Part shown: in pieces, positions 42,244 through 50,686 of the stretch | How positions within the stretch are numbered: position 1 is the first letter of the stretch | Layout: every line of letters begins with the position of its first letter | NCBI RefSeq assembly: GCF_042675665.1 | Contig: NZ_JBHTJI010000001.1 | Coordinates: 310,001 to 374,000, forward strand | From: Mariniflexile jejuense | Lineage (GTDB): Bacteria; Bacteroidota; Bacteroidia; Flavobacteriales; Flavobacteriaceae | DNA: 64,000 nucleotides | Direction of reading: 5' to 3' | The notes under the pieces: model-generated | Databases searched by the model: none | Told to the model about the DNA's origin: nothing | What the model saw: only the letters and a program-made list of their open reading frames with translations | Program-made: the position numbers and the translations under genes

Positions 42244-43239
42244 ATGAACCCAATCAAATCTACCCTATTTATTTTTATAAGTTTTATTTCATCTCTGGCC
42301 TTTGCACAGTACACCGATGTTATAAACTCAAACAGACCAGGTGTTTCAAGAAGCGCTTTTTCAGTTGGTACCAATGTTGCTCAATTTGAGGTTGGTCCAT
42401 ATATGCTAAAAGAAAAGCGTACGCCTGCTACAAGTTATGAAGTTGATGGTTTTGGTGTTGATTTTGCTACACGATATGGCTTACTTTGGGAAGAATTAGA
42501 ACTTAATATTGAAGGCTCATTTCAAAGCGATACTAAAACCTATAACTCTAGCATAACTGCTGAAGACAAACGTGCAAATTTTAAATTTCTTACCATTGGT
42601 GCTAAATATTTAATTTATGACCCTTATAAAAAAGGTGAAGACAAGCCCAATTTATACAGTTGGAAAGCAAACCATAAATTTAAATGGAAAACTTTAATTC
42701 CAGCAGTATCAATATATGCAGGCGCAAATTACGACACTAAAAATAATCCTTATACTGCACAGGGTATAGAAGGTTTTAGTCCAAAAGTTATGATTGCAAC
42801 CCAAAACAATTTTAATGGTGGTTGGGTGTTTGTAATGAATTTAATAAAAGACAGAATTGGCACAGACCAATCTGATTTTCAATATATTTTAACCTTAACG
42901 CATTCGTTTAGCCCAAAATGGGTTGTTTTTGGCGAAACCCAAGGTATTAAAAGTGATTTTTATGCCGATAACCTTTTTAGGTTTGGTGGTGGTTATTTAT
43001 GGACTAAAGATTTTCAATTAGATACCGCTGTAACATTCAATACTAAAGATACGCCATCAGTTTTTGGTGTTAATTTTGGTATGTCGTACCGTTTAGATTT
43101 TCATAAAGATAAAGAGATAGATAACGGAACATCAGCAAAAGATGAAGGTGAAAGACGAAAAAACAAATCGAAAAAAACCACCGATGTTATAGAAGAATAC
43201 AATAAAAAGCATAAAAGAAAAGATCAAAATTTCAATTAA
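42244..43239 (+). CDS. outer-membrane beta-barrel protein (phenol-degradation/MetA-like transporter family)
   Basis: A 331-residue protein with a signal peptide ending FAQ (about residue 21), then a series of amphipathic beta strands. It begins TDVINSNRPGVSRSAFSVGTN and resembles the putative MetA-pathway phenol-degradation family (PF13557), which are outer-membrane porin-like proteins. The last about 45 residues are highly charged (DEGERRKNKSKKTTD), an unusual tail for a barrel. It precedes the GNAT gene by 22 bases. The substrate is unknown. Confidence 0.7.
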   Translation: MNPIKSTLFIFISFISSLAFAQYTDVINSNRPGVSRSAFSVGTNVAQFEVGPYMLKEKRTPATSYEVDGFGVDFATRYGLLWEELELNIEGSFQSDTKTYNSSITAEDKRANFKFLTIGAKYLIYDPYKKGEDKPNLYSWKANHKFKWKTLIPAVSIYAGANYDTKNNPYTAQGIEGFSPKVMIATQNNFNGGWVFVMNLIKDRIGTDQSDFQYILTLTHSFSPKWVVFGETQGIKSDFYADNLFRFGGGYLWTKDFQLDTAVTFNTKDTPSVFGVNFGMSYRLDFHKDKEIDNGTSAKDEGERRKNKSKKTTDVIEEYNKKHKRKDQNFN

Positions 43240-43261
43240 AAGATTTACGCCAACCAACATA

Positions 43262-44380
43262 ATGATTTCAATAAAAGAAGTAACAACAAAAAGTGAATTA
43301 AAAGCTTTTGTAAAATTTCCGTTCAAACTATACAAAGACTCAAAATATTGGGTTCCACCTATAATAAGTGAAGAATTAAAAACATTTGACACCAAAGAAA
43401 ATCCTGTTTTTAATGATGCCGAAGCTAGATTATTCTTAGCTTACAAACATAATGAAATTGTTGGTAGAGTTGCTGCCATTATCAATTCATTAGAAGTTAA
43501 ACACCAAGGCATAAAAAAAATGCGCTTTGGCTGGTTTGATTTTATTGATGATTTTGAAGTTTCAAAAGCACTTTTTAATCAAATTGAAACTATTGGTAAA
43601 GAACACGGTTTAGAATTTGCTGAAGGTCCTGTTGGGTTTTCAAATTTAGATAAAGTTGGTGTGATGACTGAAGGTTTTGAGCACATTTCTTCAATGATTA
43701 CATGGTACAACTATCCGTATTATATTAAGCATTATGAAAACGCAAATTATATAGTTGAAAAAAAGTATTCTGAAAGTAAGTTTCCTTTTAAAAATGTGAA
43801 GCCTGAATTCTTTTTTAAAGCGCAAGAACTTATAAAAAAACGCTACCAACTAAAGGCATTAAACCTAACTAAAACATCGGAAGTAATGCCTTATGCCGAT
43901 AAAATGTTTGACTTATTTAATGAAAGTTATGCGTCCTTATCATCATTTGTTGCTATTACAGATATACAAAAGGAATATTTTAAAAAGAAATTCATAAGCT
44001 TCATAAACCCTGAATACATCAAATTTGTTGTAGACAAAGATGATAAACTTATTGGTTTTGCAGTAGTAATGCCTGCTTTTGCCAAAGCATTACAAAAAAT
44101 GAAAGGCAAATTATTTCCTTTTGGCTTTATGCATATTTTACAAGCAAAAAAGCATAGTAAAGATGTTATTTTCTATTTAATTGGCATTCATCCAGACTAT
44201 CAAAACAAAGGTGTGCATGCTGTTATTTTTAATGAATATTATAACACGTTTAGAGAAAAAGGTATTCAAAATTGTATAAGAACTCCTGAATTAGAAGATA
44301 ATTATGCTATTCATCAAATTTGGAAACATTTTGATCCTGAAGTATATAAGCGACGTGTAACTTATAGAAAGAATTTATAA
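43262..44380 (+). CDS. GNAT-fold N-acetyltransferase-like protein (YghO-like)
   Basis: A 372-residue cytosolic protein. Its N-terminus (SELKAFVKFPFKLYKDSKYWVPP) is that of the YghO-like group. The C-terminal part has a GNAT acetyl-CoA loop in IGIHPDYQNKGVHAVIFNEY (about 303-322). No acceptor can be inferred. It follows the barrel-protein gene by 22 bases and ends at a bidirectional terminator shared with the alpha-oxoamine synthase gene. Confidence 0.75.
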   Translation: MISIKEVTTKSELKAFVKFPFKLYKDSKYWVPPIISEELKTFDTKENPVFNDAEARLFLAYKHNEIVGRVAAIINSLEVKHQGIKKMRFGWFDFIDDFEVSKALFNQIETIGKEHGLEFAEGPVGFSNLDKVGVMTEGFEHISSMITWYNYPYYIKHYENANYIVEKKYSESKFPFKNVKPEFFFKAQELIKKRYQLKALNLTKTSEVMPYADKMFDLFNESYASLSSFVAITDIQKEYFKKKFISFINPEYIKFVVDKDDKLIGFAVVMPAFAKALQKMKGKLFPFGFMHILQAKKHSKDVIFYLIGIHPDYQNKGVHAVIFNEYYNTFREKGIQNCIRTPELEDNYAIHQIWKHFDPEVYKRRVTYRKNL

Positions 44381-44382
44381 CA

Positions 44383-44415
44383 AAAAAGGTCATTTACTAA
44401 ATAAATGACCTTTTT
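44383..44415. terminator. bidirectional Rho-independent terminator
   Basis: AAAAAGGTCATTTA (44383-44396) pairs perfectly with TAAATGACCTTTTT (44402-44415), with a 5-base loop. It serves the convergent GNAT and alpha-oxoamine synthase genes. Confidence 0.8.
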
Positions 44416-44436
44416 AAATTTTATATGTTTTGTTGA

Positions 44437-45693
44437 TTAACCTACGTTTTCAACACTAACTTCAGCAATTTTTTTATACGTTCCGTTTACTAATTTTTCA
44501 CGAATTGCTTCAAAAGCCGCCAACGTTTCTTCTATATCTTGCAATGTATGAGAAGCCGTAGGAATCATTCTTAACAAAATAATACCTTTAGGAATAACTG
44601 GATACACAACAATTGAAAGGAAAATACCGTAGTTTTCACGTAAATCATTCACCATTACCATCGCTTCTGGAATAGAACCTTCTAGATACACTGGTGTAAT
44701 ACAAGTGTTTGTATCGCCTATATTAAATCCTCTTTGTCTTAATCCATTTTGAAGCGCATTAACGTTTTCCCATAATTTATCTTTAATTTCAGATGAATTA
44801 CGCAACAATTCTAAACGTTTTAACGATCCAATTGTTTGAATCATTGGTAACGCTTTAGCAAACATTTGAGAACGTAAATTGTATTTTAAATAATCTATCA
44901 CATCTTTATCGGCAGCAACAAAAGCACCAATATTAGCCATAGATTTTGCAAATGTTGAAAAATACACATCAATACCATCTTGACAACCTTGCTCCTCGCC
45001 TGCTCCAGCACCTGTTTTACCAAGTGTTCCAAAACCATGAGCATCATCAACCAATAAACGGAAATTATATTTTTCTTTCATGGCAACAACTTCTTTAAGT
45101 TTTCCTTGTTGACCACGCATTCCAAAAACACCTTCTGTAATAAATAAAATACCGCCACCTGTTTCGTTTGCCATTTTTGTAGCACGTTGCAGGTTTTTTT
45201 CCATACTTTCTAAATCGTTGTGTTTATAGGTAAAACGTTTACCCATGTGCAAACGAACACCGTCAATAATACAAGCATGTGAATCTACATCATAAACAAT
45301 GATATCATTTTTAGTTACTAAAGCATCAATTATAGACACCATACCTTGGTAACCAAAATTCAATAAATAGCATGACTCCTTCTTTACAAAAGCCGCTAAT
45401 TCATTTTCTAATTGTTCATGGTATTTTGTATGACCACTCATCATTCTAGCGCCCATAGGATAAGCAGCACCCCATTGTTGTGCTGTTTCAGCATCTACTT
45501 TACGAACTTCAGGATGATTGGCTAAACCTAAGTAATCATTAATAGACCAGTTTAAGATTTTTTTACCGTGAAATTCCATTCTCGGGCCTAAATCGCCTTC
45601 CAATTTTGGAAAAACATAATAACCTTCTGCTTGTGATGCCCATTTTCCTAATGGTCCCTTATTGTTTTGAATTCTTTCAAATAAATCTTTCAT
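44437..45693 (-). CDS. alpha-oxoamine synthase (serine palmitoyltransferase / cysteate acyltransferase / KBL type)
   Basis: A 418-residue PLP enzyme of the alpha-oxoamine synthase family. It has GHTKYHEQLENELAAF, DSHACIIDGVRL, the PLP Asp in VDDAHGFGTLGKTGAG (D216/D217, H219) and the Schiff-base Lys K250 in STFAKSMANIG. Family members condense an amino acid with an acyl-CoA or acyl-ACP. In Bacteroidota they make sphingolipid or sulfonolipid (capnine) bases, or cleave 2-amino-3-oxobutyrate. The neighbouring cysteine-synthase-like gene makes cysteate a candidate substrate. Its -7 box is at 45822-45829. Confidence 0.8.
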   Translation of the reverse strand: MKDLFERIQNNKGPLGKWASQAEGYYVFPKLEGDLGPRMEFHGKKILNWSINDYLGLANHPEVRKVDAETAQQWGAAYPMGARMMSGHTKYHEQLENELAAFVKKESCYLLNFGYQGMVSIIDALVTKNDIIVYDVDSHACIIDGVRLHMGKRFTYKHNDLESMEKNLQRATKMANETGGGILFITEGVFGMRGQQGKLKEVVAMKEKYNFRLLVDDAHGFGTLGKTGAGAGEEQGCQDGIDVYFSTFAKSMANIGAFVAADKDVIDYLKYNLRSQMFAKALPMIQTIGSLKRLELLRNSSEIKDKLWENVNALQNGLRQRGFNIGDTNTCITPVYLEGSIPEAMVMVNDLRENYGIFLSIVVYPVIPKGIILLRMIPTASHTLQDIEETLAAFEAIREKLVNGTYKKIAEVSVENVG

Positions 45694-45821
45694 TTATTCT
45701 AACTTGTTGCTATTAAAATTAAAACTAACTTAAACTTGAAATGGTATTACTGTGCTACTTCTACTAAATTCTATTTAAAAAGAAATGAAGTAAAGATTTA
45801 TTAGTTTCTAGTCAGTTCGGG

Positions 45822-45829
45822 CAAAATTA
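45822..45829 (-). promoter_or_regulatory. candidate -7 box (TAATTTTG) for the alpha-oxoamine synthase gene
   Basis: The plus strand reads CAAAATTA. It lies 128 bases before the ATG, implying a long 5' leader of about 120 bases with no feature I can name. Confidence 0.35.
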
Positions 45830-45880
45830 AATATTTATATTGTTTGTACATAATTTTTAGTGTTCAATTATTTATAAAAT

Positions 45881-45926
45881 AAAAAAAGAGATGACTTTTT
45901 GCTATAAAAACAAATGTCATCTCTTT
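45881..45926 (-). terminator. Rho-independent terminator of the cysteine-synthase-like gene
   Basis: AAAGAGATGAC (45885-45895) pairs perfectly with GTCATCTCTTT (45916-45926). The minus strand continues into a T-run. It separates this gene from the alpha-oxoamine synthase gene downstream. Confidence 0.75.
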
Positions 45927-45943
45927 ATTATGTAATATTTATA

Positions 45944-46984
45944 CTATTTTATGTATTCTATATTTTGTACTGTGGCTTCATTTTTACTATCAAAAAAGCC
46001 TTGTTCTTGCATCCATTTATCGCTATACACTTTACTCATATAACGCGAACCGTGATCTGGAAAAATAACTACAACGTAATCATCTTTTTTAAATTCACCT
46101 TGTTCACCTAGTTGTTTAAGTGCTTGTGTTGCAGCTCCAGAAGTATAACCTACAAATAGCCCTTCACTTCTTGCTAATTCTCTAGCGGTATGTGCACTTT
46201 CTTCATCGGTTACTTTTACAAACTCATCAATTACATCAAAATCTGTAGCAGTAGGTATTAAATTTTTTCCTAAACCTTCAATTCTATATGGATAAATTTC
46301 TTTTTCGTCGAATTCTCTAGTCTCATGGTATTTTTTAATTACCGAGCCAAAAGCATCAACACCAATCACTTTAATATTTGGATTTTGTTCTTTTAAATAT
46401 TTTGCTGTTCCTGAAATGGTACCACCTGTTCCACTACAAGCAACTAAATGCGTTATTTTACCTTCAGTTTGTTTCCAAATTTCTGGACCTGTTGAAGCGT
46501 AATGTGCATCTATATTTAATTGGTTAAAATATTGGTTAATATAAACTGAACCTTTAATTTCACTGTGCAGTCTTTTTGCAACTTCATAATAAGACCTTGG
46601 GTCGTCTGCACTAACATGCGCAGGACATACATATACTTTTGCACCCATGGTTTTAAGCATATCAATCTTATCGGCAGATGATTTTGAACTTACTGCTAAC
46701 ACACAATCATAACCTTTAATAATACTTACCATAGCAATGCTGAAGCCTGTATTACCTGATGTTGTTTCGATGATAGTAGAACCTGGTGTTAAAATGCCCT
46801 TTCGTTCTGCTTCTTCTATTATGTAGGTTGCTATTCTATCTTTTGAAGATTGTCCTGGATTAAAGGATTCTACCTTTGCGTAGAAGTTTCCTTTAAATTT
46901 TGAAGCTACTTTATTAAGTTTAATAAGTGGTGTATTACCTACTAAATCTAATACATTATCAAAAACTTGATTTCTGTGTTTCAT
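45944..46984 (-). CDS. PLP-dependent cysteine synthase-family protein (possible cysteate synthase)
   Basis: A 346-residue fold-type II PLP enzyme of the cysteine synthase/cystathionine beta-synthase family. PLP Lys is K48 in NPGQSSKDR, the substrate loop is TTSGNTG (74-80), and the phosphate loop is SGTGGTISGT. In O-acetylserine sulfhydrylase the first motif usually reads NPGGSVKDR, so QSS is a variant and substrate preference may differ. It ends with CBS-like SEGLFVGYTSGAA. It could make cysteine, cystathionine or cysteate; a cysteate role next to the alpha-oxoamine synthase is inference. Confidence 0.8.
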   Translation of the reverse strand: MKHRNQVFDNVLDLVGNTPLIKLNKVASKFKGNFYAKVESFNPGQSSKDRIATYIIEEAERKGILTPGSTIIETTSGNTGFSIAMVSIIKGYDCVLAVSSKSSADKIDMLKTMGAKVYVCPAHVSADDPRSYYEVAKRLHSEIKGSVYINQYFNQLNIDAHYASTGPEIWKQTEGKITHLVACSGTGGTISGTAKYLKEQNPNIKVIGVDAFGSVIKKYHETREFDEKEIYPYRIEGLGKNLIPTATDFDVIDEFVKVTDEESAHTARELARSEGLFVGYTSGAATQALKQLGEQGEFKKDDYVVVIFPDHGSRYMSKVYSDKWMQEQGFFDSKNEATVQNIEYIK

Positions 46985-47044
46985 AAATGCCTTTTAGGAA
47001 AGTTACTGTAATATTAGTGAAAATATTTGTAACTTAAAACCTGA

Positions 47045-47052
47045 CAAAAGTA
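47045..47052 (-). promoter_or_regulatory. candidate -7 box (TACTTTTG) for the cysteine-synthase-like gene
   Basis: The plus strand reads CAAAAGTA, 61 bases before the ATG at 46984. It overlaps a weak AAGTAAAA/TTTTACTT hairpin at the ptrB stop. Confidence 0.4.
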
Positions 47053-47067
47053 AAACTTTTTTTTTAC

Positions 47068-49134
47068 TTAACCATGGATTCCTTCTAAATCTAATAAAAA
47101 GGCATATTCTAAGGCTACTTCTTTCAAACTTTCAAAACGTCCTGAAGCGCCACCATGACCAGAATCCATATCAGTATAAAGTAATAATTTATTAGTGTCT
47201 GTTTTTAATTCTCGAAGCTTTGCAACCCATTTTGCTGGTTCCCAGTATTGCACTTGCGAATCATGTAAACCTGTAGTAACTAGCATGTTTGGATAGTTTT
47301 TACTTTCTACATTGTCGTAAGGTGAATAAGACTTCATGTAATTATAATACTCTAGTTTGTTTGGATTTCCCCATTCATCATATTCACCTGTTGTAAGTGG
47401 AATAGTATCATCCAACATCGTTGTAACTACATCAACAAACGGTACAGCGGCTAAAATACCGTTATACAATTCTGGGTTCAAATTAATAACTGCACCCATT
47501 AACAAACCTCCTGCTGAACCACCATAAGCATATAAATGCTTTGCGGATGTATATTTTTGTTCGATTAAATATTTTGAACAATCTATAAAATCGTAAAAGG
47601 TATTTAGTTTTGTTAATAGCTTTCCGTTTTCATACCAATGGCGTCCCAAATATTCGCCACCACGAATGTGCGCAATGGCGTAAACAAATCCGCGGTCTAA
47701 CAAACTTAAACGTACTGTTGAAAATGATGGATCTATAGTTGAACCATACGAGCCATAAGCGTATTGTAATAACGGACTTGTACCATCTAATTTTGTTCCT
47801 TTTTTGTAAACTAAAGAAATAGGTACTTTTACACCATCACGTGCTGTTGCCCAAATACGTTTAGATTCATAATTTTCTTTTTGGAATTTCCCACCTAAAA
47901 CTTCTTGTTCTTTTTTAATTTCGGTTTGTTTCGTTTTAAAATTATAATCAATTACAGAACTAGGCGATGTTAGTGAATTGAAGGCATAACGCAACACGTC
48001 ACTATCAAAATCGGGATTATTACTAATATACGTTGTATAGGTTTCGCTTTCAAAAGGCAAATAGTAATCTTCAGAACCATCCCAACTCATAATTCTTAAA
48101 TTATTAAGTCCGTTTTCACGTTCATTAACAACTAAATAATCTTTAAATATTTCGATATCTTCTAAAAGAACGTCGTTTCTATGAGGAATAACATCTTTCC
48201 AATAGCGTTTTTCTGTTTTAGTTTCACTTGTTTTTAGTAGTTTAAAATTAGTTGCATCATCACAATTTGAAATGATGTAAAAACTATCATTATAATGTGC
48301 AATACTGTATTCCAGGTCACGCTTACGTTTTTGAAATATTTTGAATTCCCCATCAGGTGTATCGGCATTTAAAATACGATATTCTGAAGAAACCGTACTA
48401 GAAGACCCAATAACAATATATTTTTTAGATTTTGTTTTATAAACAAACGTGTTAAATGTTTCATCGGCTTCATAAAAAACCTCAATATCTTCTTTAGAAT
48501 TGGTATGTAATTTATGTTTAAAAATTTTATGCGAACGCAACGTAACATCGTCTTTCATGCAGTAAAACAAGGTTTTATTATCGCTTGCCCATGTAGAACT
48601 GCTTGTGGTATTTTCAATTTTATCAGGATAAATTTCGCCTGTTACTAAATTTTTAATTTGAATAGTGTATTGTCGTCTTCCAACTGTGTCAATTGAAAAA
48701 CTAACCATTGTATTATCTGGACTAATAGACATGCTTCCTAGGTTAAAAAACGTAAAACCTCTTGCCATCTCATTACAATCAAATAATATTTCTTCTGCCG
48801 CTTCTAAAGTTTCCTTTTTTCGAGTGTAAATTGGGTAATCTTGCCCTTTTTCATAACGTGTTATGTACCAATAACCATTTAATTTATATGGAACCGATGT
48901 GTCATCTTCCTTAATTCTACCTTTCATTTCTTCAAATAATGCTTTTTGAAAGGCTTCTGTATGCTGCATAACGTTTTTTGTATAGGCGTTTTCAGCATTC
49001 AAATAATCAATCACTTCTGGGTTTTCCCTATCGTTCAACCAATAGTAATTATCGATGCGAACATCTTTGTGTTTTACTAATTTTTTTGGCTTTTTTGTGG
49101 CTTTAGGTATTTGAAGTATGGTTTTCAACGACAT
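47068..49134 (-). CDS. ptrB: oligopeptidase B (S9 family peptidase)
   Basis: A 688-residue cytosolic serine peptidase. An N-terminal seven-bladed propeller (about 70-410) is followed by an alpha/beta-hydrolase domain (about 415-688) with the nucleophile in AYGGSAGGLLMGAV, the Asp region in VTTGLHDSQVQYWEP and the His in DMDSGHGGASGRFE. The acidic and aromatic residues of the S1 pocket fit oligopeptidase B, which cleaves after Lys/Arg in short peptides. No signal peptide. Single-gene unit. Confidence 0.9.
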   Translation of the reverse strand: MSLKTILQIPKATKKPKKLVKHKDVRIDNYYWLNDRENPEVIDYLNAENAYTKNVMQHTEAFQKALFEEMKGRIKEDDTSVPYKLNGYWYITRYEKGQDYPIYTRKKETLEAAEEILFDCNEMARGFTFFNLGSMSISPDNTMVSFSIDTVGRRQYTIQIKNLVTGEIYPDKIENTTSSSTWASDNKTLFYCMKDDVTLRSHKIFKHKLHTNSKEDIEVFYEADETFNTFVYKTKSKKYIVIGSSSTVSSEYRILNADTPDGEFKIFQKRKRDLEYSIAHYNDSFYIISNCDDATNFKLLKTSETKTEKRYWKDVIPHRNDVLLEDIEIFKDYLVVNERENGLNNLRIMSWDGSEDYYLPFESETYTTYISNNPDFDSDVLRYAFNSLTSPSSVIDYNFKTKQTEIKKEQEVLGGKFQKENYESKRIWATARDGVKVPISLVYKKGTKLDGTSPLLQYAYGSYGSTIDPSFSTVRLSLLDRGFVYAIAHIRGGEYLGRHWYENGKLLTKLNTFYDFIDCSKYLIEQKYTSAKHLYAYGGSAGGLLMGAVINLNPELYNGILAAVPFVDVVTTMLDDTIPLTTGEYDEWGNPNKLEYYNYMKSYSPYDNVESKNYPNMLVTTGLHDSQVQYWEPAKWVAKLRELKTDTNKLLLYTDMDSGHGGASGRFESLKEVALEYAFLLDLEGIHG

Positions 49135-49174
49135 TTTATTCTTAAATTAAGACGGTAAAAATATAAAAATTAAA

Positions 49175-49182
49175 TAGCTTTG
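49175..49182 (+). promoter_or_regulatory. candidate -7 box (TAGCTTTG) for ybaB
   Basis: It matches TAnnTTTG, 25 bases before the ATG at 49208. Confidence 0.45.
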
Positions 49183-49207
49183 TAATGATTTAAAAAATTA
49201 TAAAATT

Positions 49208-49531
49208 ATGTTTGGAGATATGATGAATATGATGGGTAAACTTAAAGAAACCCAGCGTAAAGTTGAAGAAACTAAAAAACGGTTAGATACCGTTTTAATT
49301 GATGAAAAAAGCAACGACAATAAACTTAAAATAACACTAACCGCCAATAGAACCATAAAATCTATTGATATTGATGAAAGTTTGCTTCAAGATAAAGAAC
49401 AACTTGAAGATTACTTAATTATAACATTAAATAAAGTAATTGCTAAAGCTACTAATGTAAACGAAGCAGAACTTGCGGCTGTTGCTAAAGAAGGTATGCC
49501 AAATATTCCAGGTTTGGATATGTTTAAATAG
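49208..49531 (+). CDS. ybaB: YbaB/EbfC nucleoid-associated protein
   Basis: A 107-residue protein. The N-terminus MFGDMMNMMGKLKETQRKVE and the middle LKITLTANRTIKSIDIDESL match YbaB/EbfC, a dimeric tweezer-shaped DNA-binding protein. Usually it lies next to recR or dnaX; here it is alone. It converges on ltaE with a 39-base gap containing a TAGAATTCTA palindrome. Confidence 0.9.
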   Translation: MFGDMMNMMGKLKETQRKVEETKKRLDTVLIDEKSNDNKLKITLTANRTIKSIDIDESLLQDKEQLEDYLIITLNKVIAKATNVNEAELAAVAKEGMPNIPGLDMFK

Positions 49532-49570
49532 ACTTCTTAAATTATCTGACTTCTTAGAATTCTAGACGGT

Positions 49571-50593
49571 TTAGATAGTTAGGTTTTTGAGAATTTCTAG
49601 AAATTTTTCATGCATGGTATCGGTATAATCTAAATGGGTAACAATACGTAATTTATTGGTACCCATACCTATTATGTGAATGTTTTTTTCTTTTAATTTT
49701 TGAATGAATGAATTTTCATTTACATTTTTGTTTAATTCGAAAATAACGATATTTGTTTCAATAGGTTCAACAGTTTTTATAATTGATAATTTAGAAAGCA
49801 TCTGCCCTATTTCCTTAGCTTTTTTATGGTCTTCAACCAATCTGTCAATATTATTATCTAAAGCATAAAGTCCTGCTGCAGCTAAATAACCTGCTTGTCG
49901 CATATTACCACCAAATACTTTTCGTATTCTAATGGCTGTTTTCATAATTGCTTCATCGCCTATTAAAACAGAACCAATTGGGCAACCCAAACCTTTACTT
50001 AAACAAACTGAAATCGTATTAAAAACATCACCATATTGCTTCGTGTTTTCATTTTTTTCTACTAACGCATTCCACAATCTAGCACCATCTAAATGAAATC
50101 CCAAATTATTAGTATTGCAAACGGCTTTTATTTTTAAAATTTCATTAAAATCCCAACACGAACCGCCACCTCTATTGGCTGTATTTTCAATTTCAACCAA
50201 ACGTGTTGGACTATAATAATAAGCCTCAGGGTTTATTGCATCAATAACTTGTTGTGCTGTAAACATACCACGATTGCCATCAATTAATTTACAAGAAGCA
50301 CCACTATTAAACGCAACACCGCCAGATTCATAATTATAAATATGGGCATATTTATCACAAACAACTTGGTCGCCTGGGTTAGTATGTAATTTTATTGCGG
50401 TTTGGTTTGCCATTGTTCCGCTTGGAAAAAATAAAGCACTTGGTTTTCCAAACATATTGGCTAAACGTGTTTCTAGCTGATTAACAGTTTCATCTTCTCT
50501 AAAAACATCATCGCCTACTTTAGCTTCCATCATGGCTTCTAGCATGCCTTTTGATGGTTTTGTAACAGTATCACTTCTTAAATCTATTATCAT
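49571..50593 (-). CDS. ltaE: low-specificity L-threonine aldolase
   Basis: A 340-residue fold-type I PLP enzyme cleaving L-threonine and L-allo-threonine to glycine and acetaldehyde. It begins IDLRSDTVTKPSKGMLEAM and has KYAHIYNYESGG (H84), FHLDGARLWNA (the PLP Asp/Arg region) and the Schiff-base Lys K200 in SVCLSKGLGCPIGS. This starting motif and the full length fit the family well. It is monocistronic. Confidence 0.93.
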   Translation of the reverse strand: MIIDLRSDTVTKPSKGMLEAMMEAKVGDDVFREDETVNQLETRLANMFGKPSALFFPSGTMANQTAIKLHTNPGDQVVCDKYAHIYNYESGGVAFNSGASCKLIDGNRGMFTAQQVIDAINPEAYYYSPTRLVEIENTANRGGGSCWDFNEILKIKAVCNTNNLGFHLDGARLWNALVEKNENTKQYGDVFNTISVCLSKGLGCPIGSVLIGDEAIMKTAIRIRKVFGGNMRQAGYLAAAGLYALDNNIDRLVEDHKKAKEIGQMLSKLSIIKTVEPIETNIVIFELNKNVNENSFIQKLKEKNIHIIGMGTNKLRIVTHLDYTDTMHEKFLEILKNLTI

Positions 50594-50662
50594 TTCAATA
50601 AAAATATAGGTAAAGCTATAAAAATTATATGAAGATTTGTTTTCTACTCCTTGTTTAAATTC

Positions 50663-50670
50663 TATTTTTG
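50663..50670 (+). promoter_or_regulatory. candidate -7 box (TATTTTTG) for the prfB operon
   Basis: It matches TAnnTTTG with TTTG 23 bases upstream as a possible -33 element, and ends 16 bases before the ATG at 50687. Confidence 0.5.
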
Positions 50671-50686
50671 TTCAAAATAAAAAACT

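Noticed and set aside
42165..42374. 69-codon minus-strand ORF overlapping the outer-membrane protein gene
   Set aside because: Overlaps the signal-peptide region of a real gene and the -7 box at 42166.
47048..47069. AAGTAAAA/TTTTACTT hairpin at the ptrB stop
   Set aside because: Too AT-rich and short to call a terminator, and it overlaps the candidate promoter of the downstream gene.
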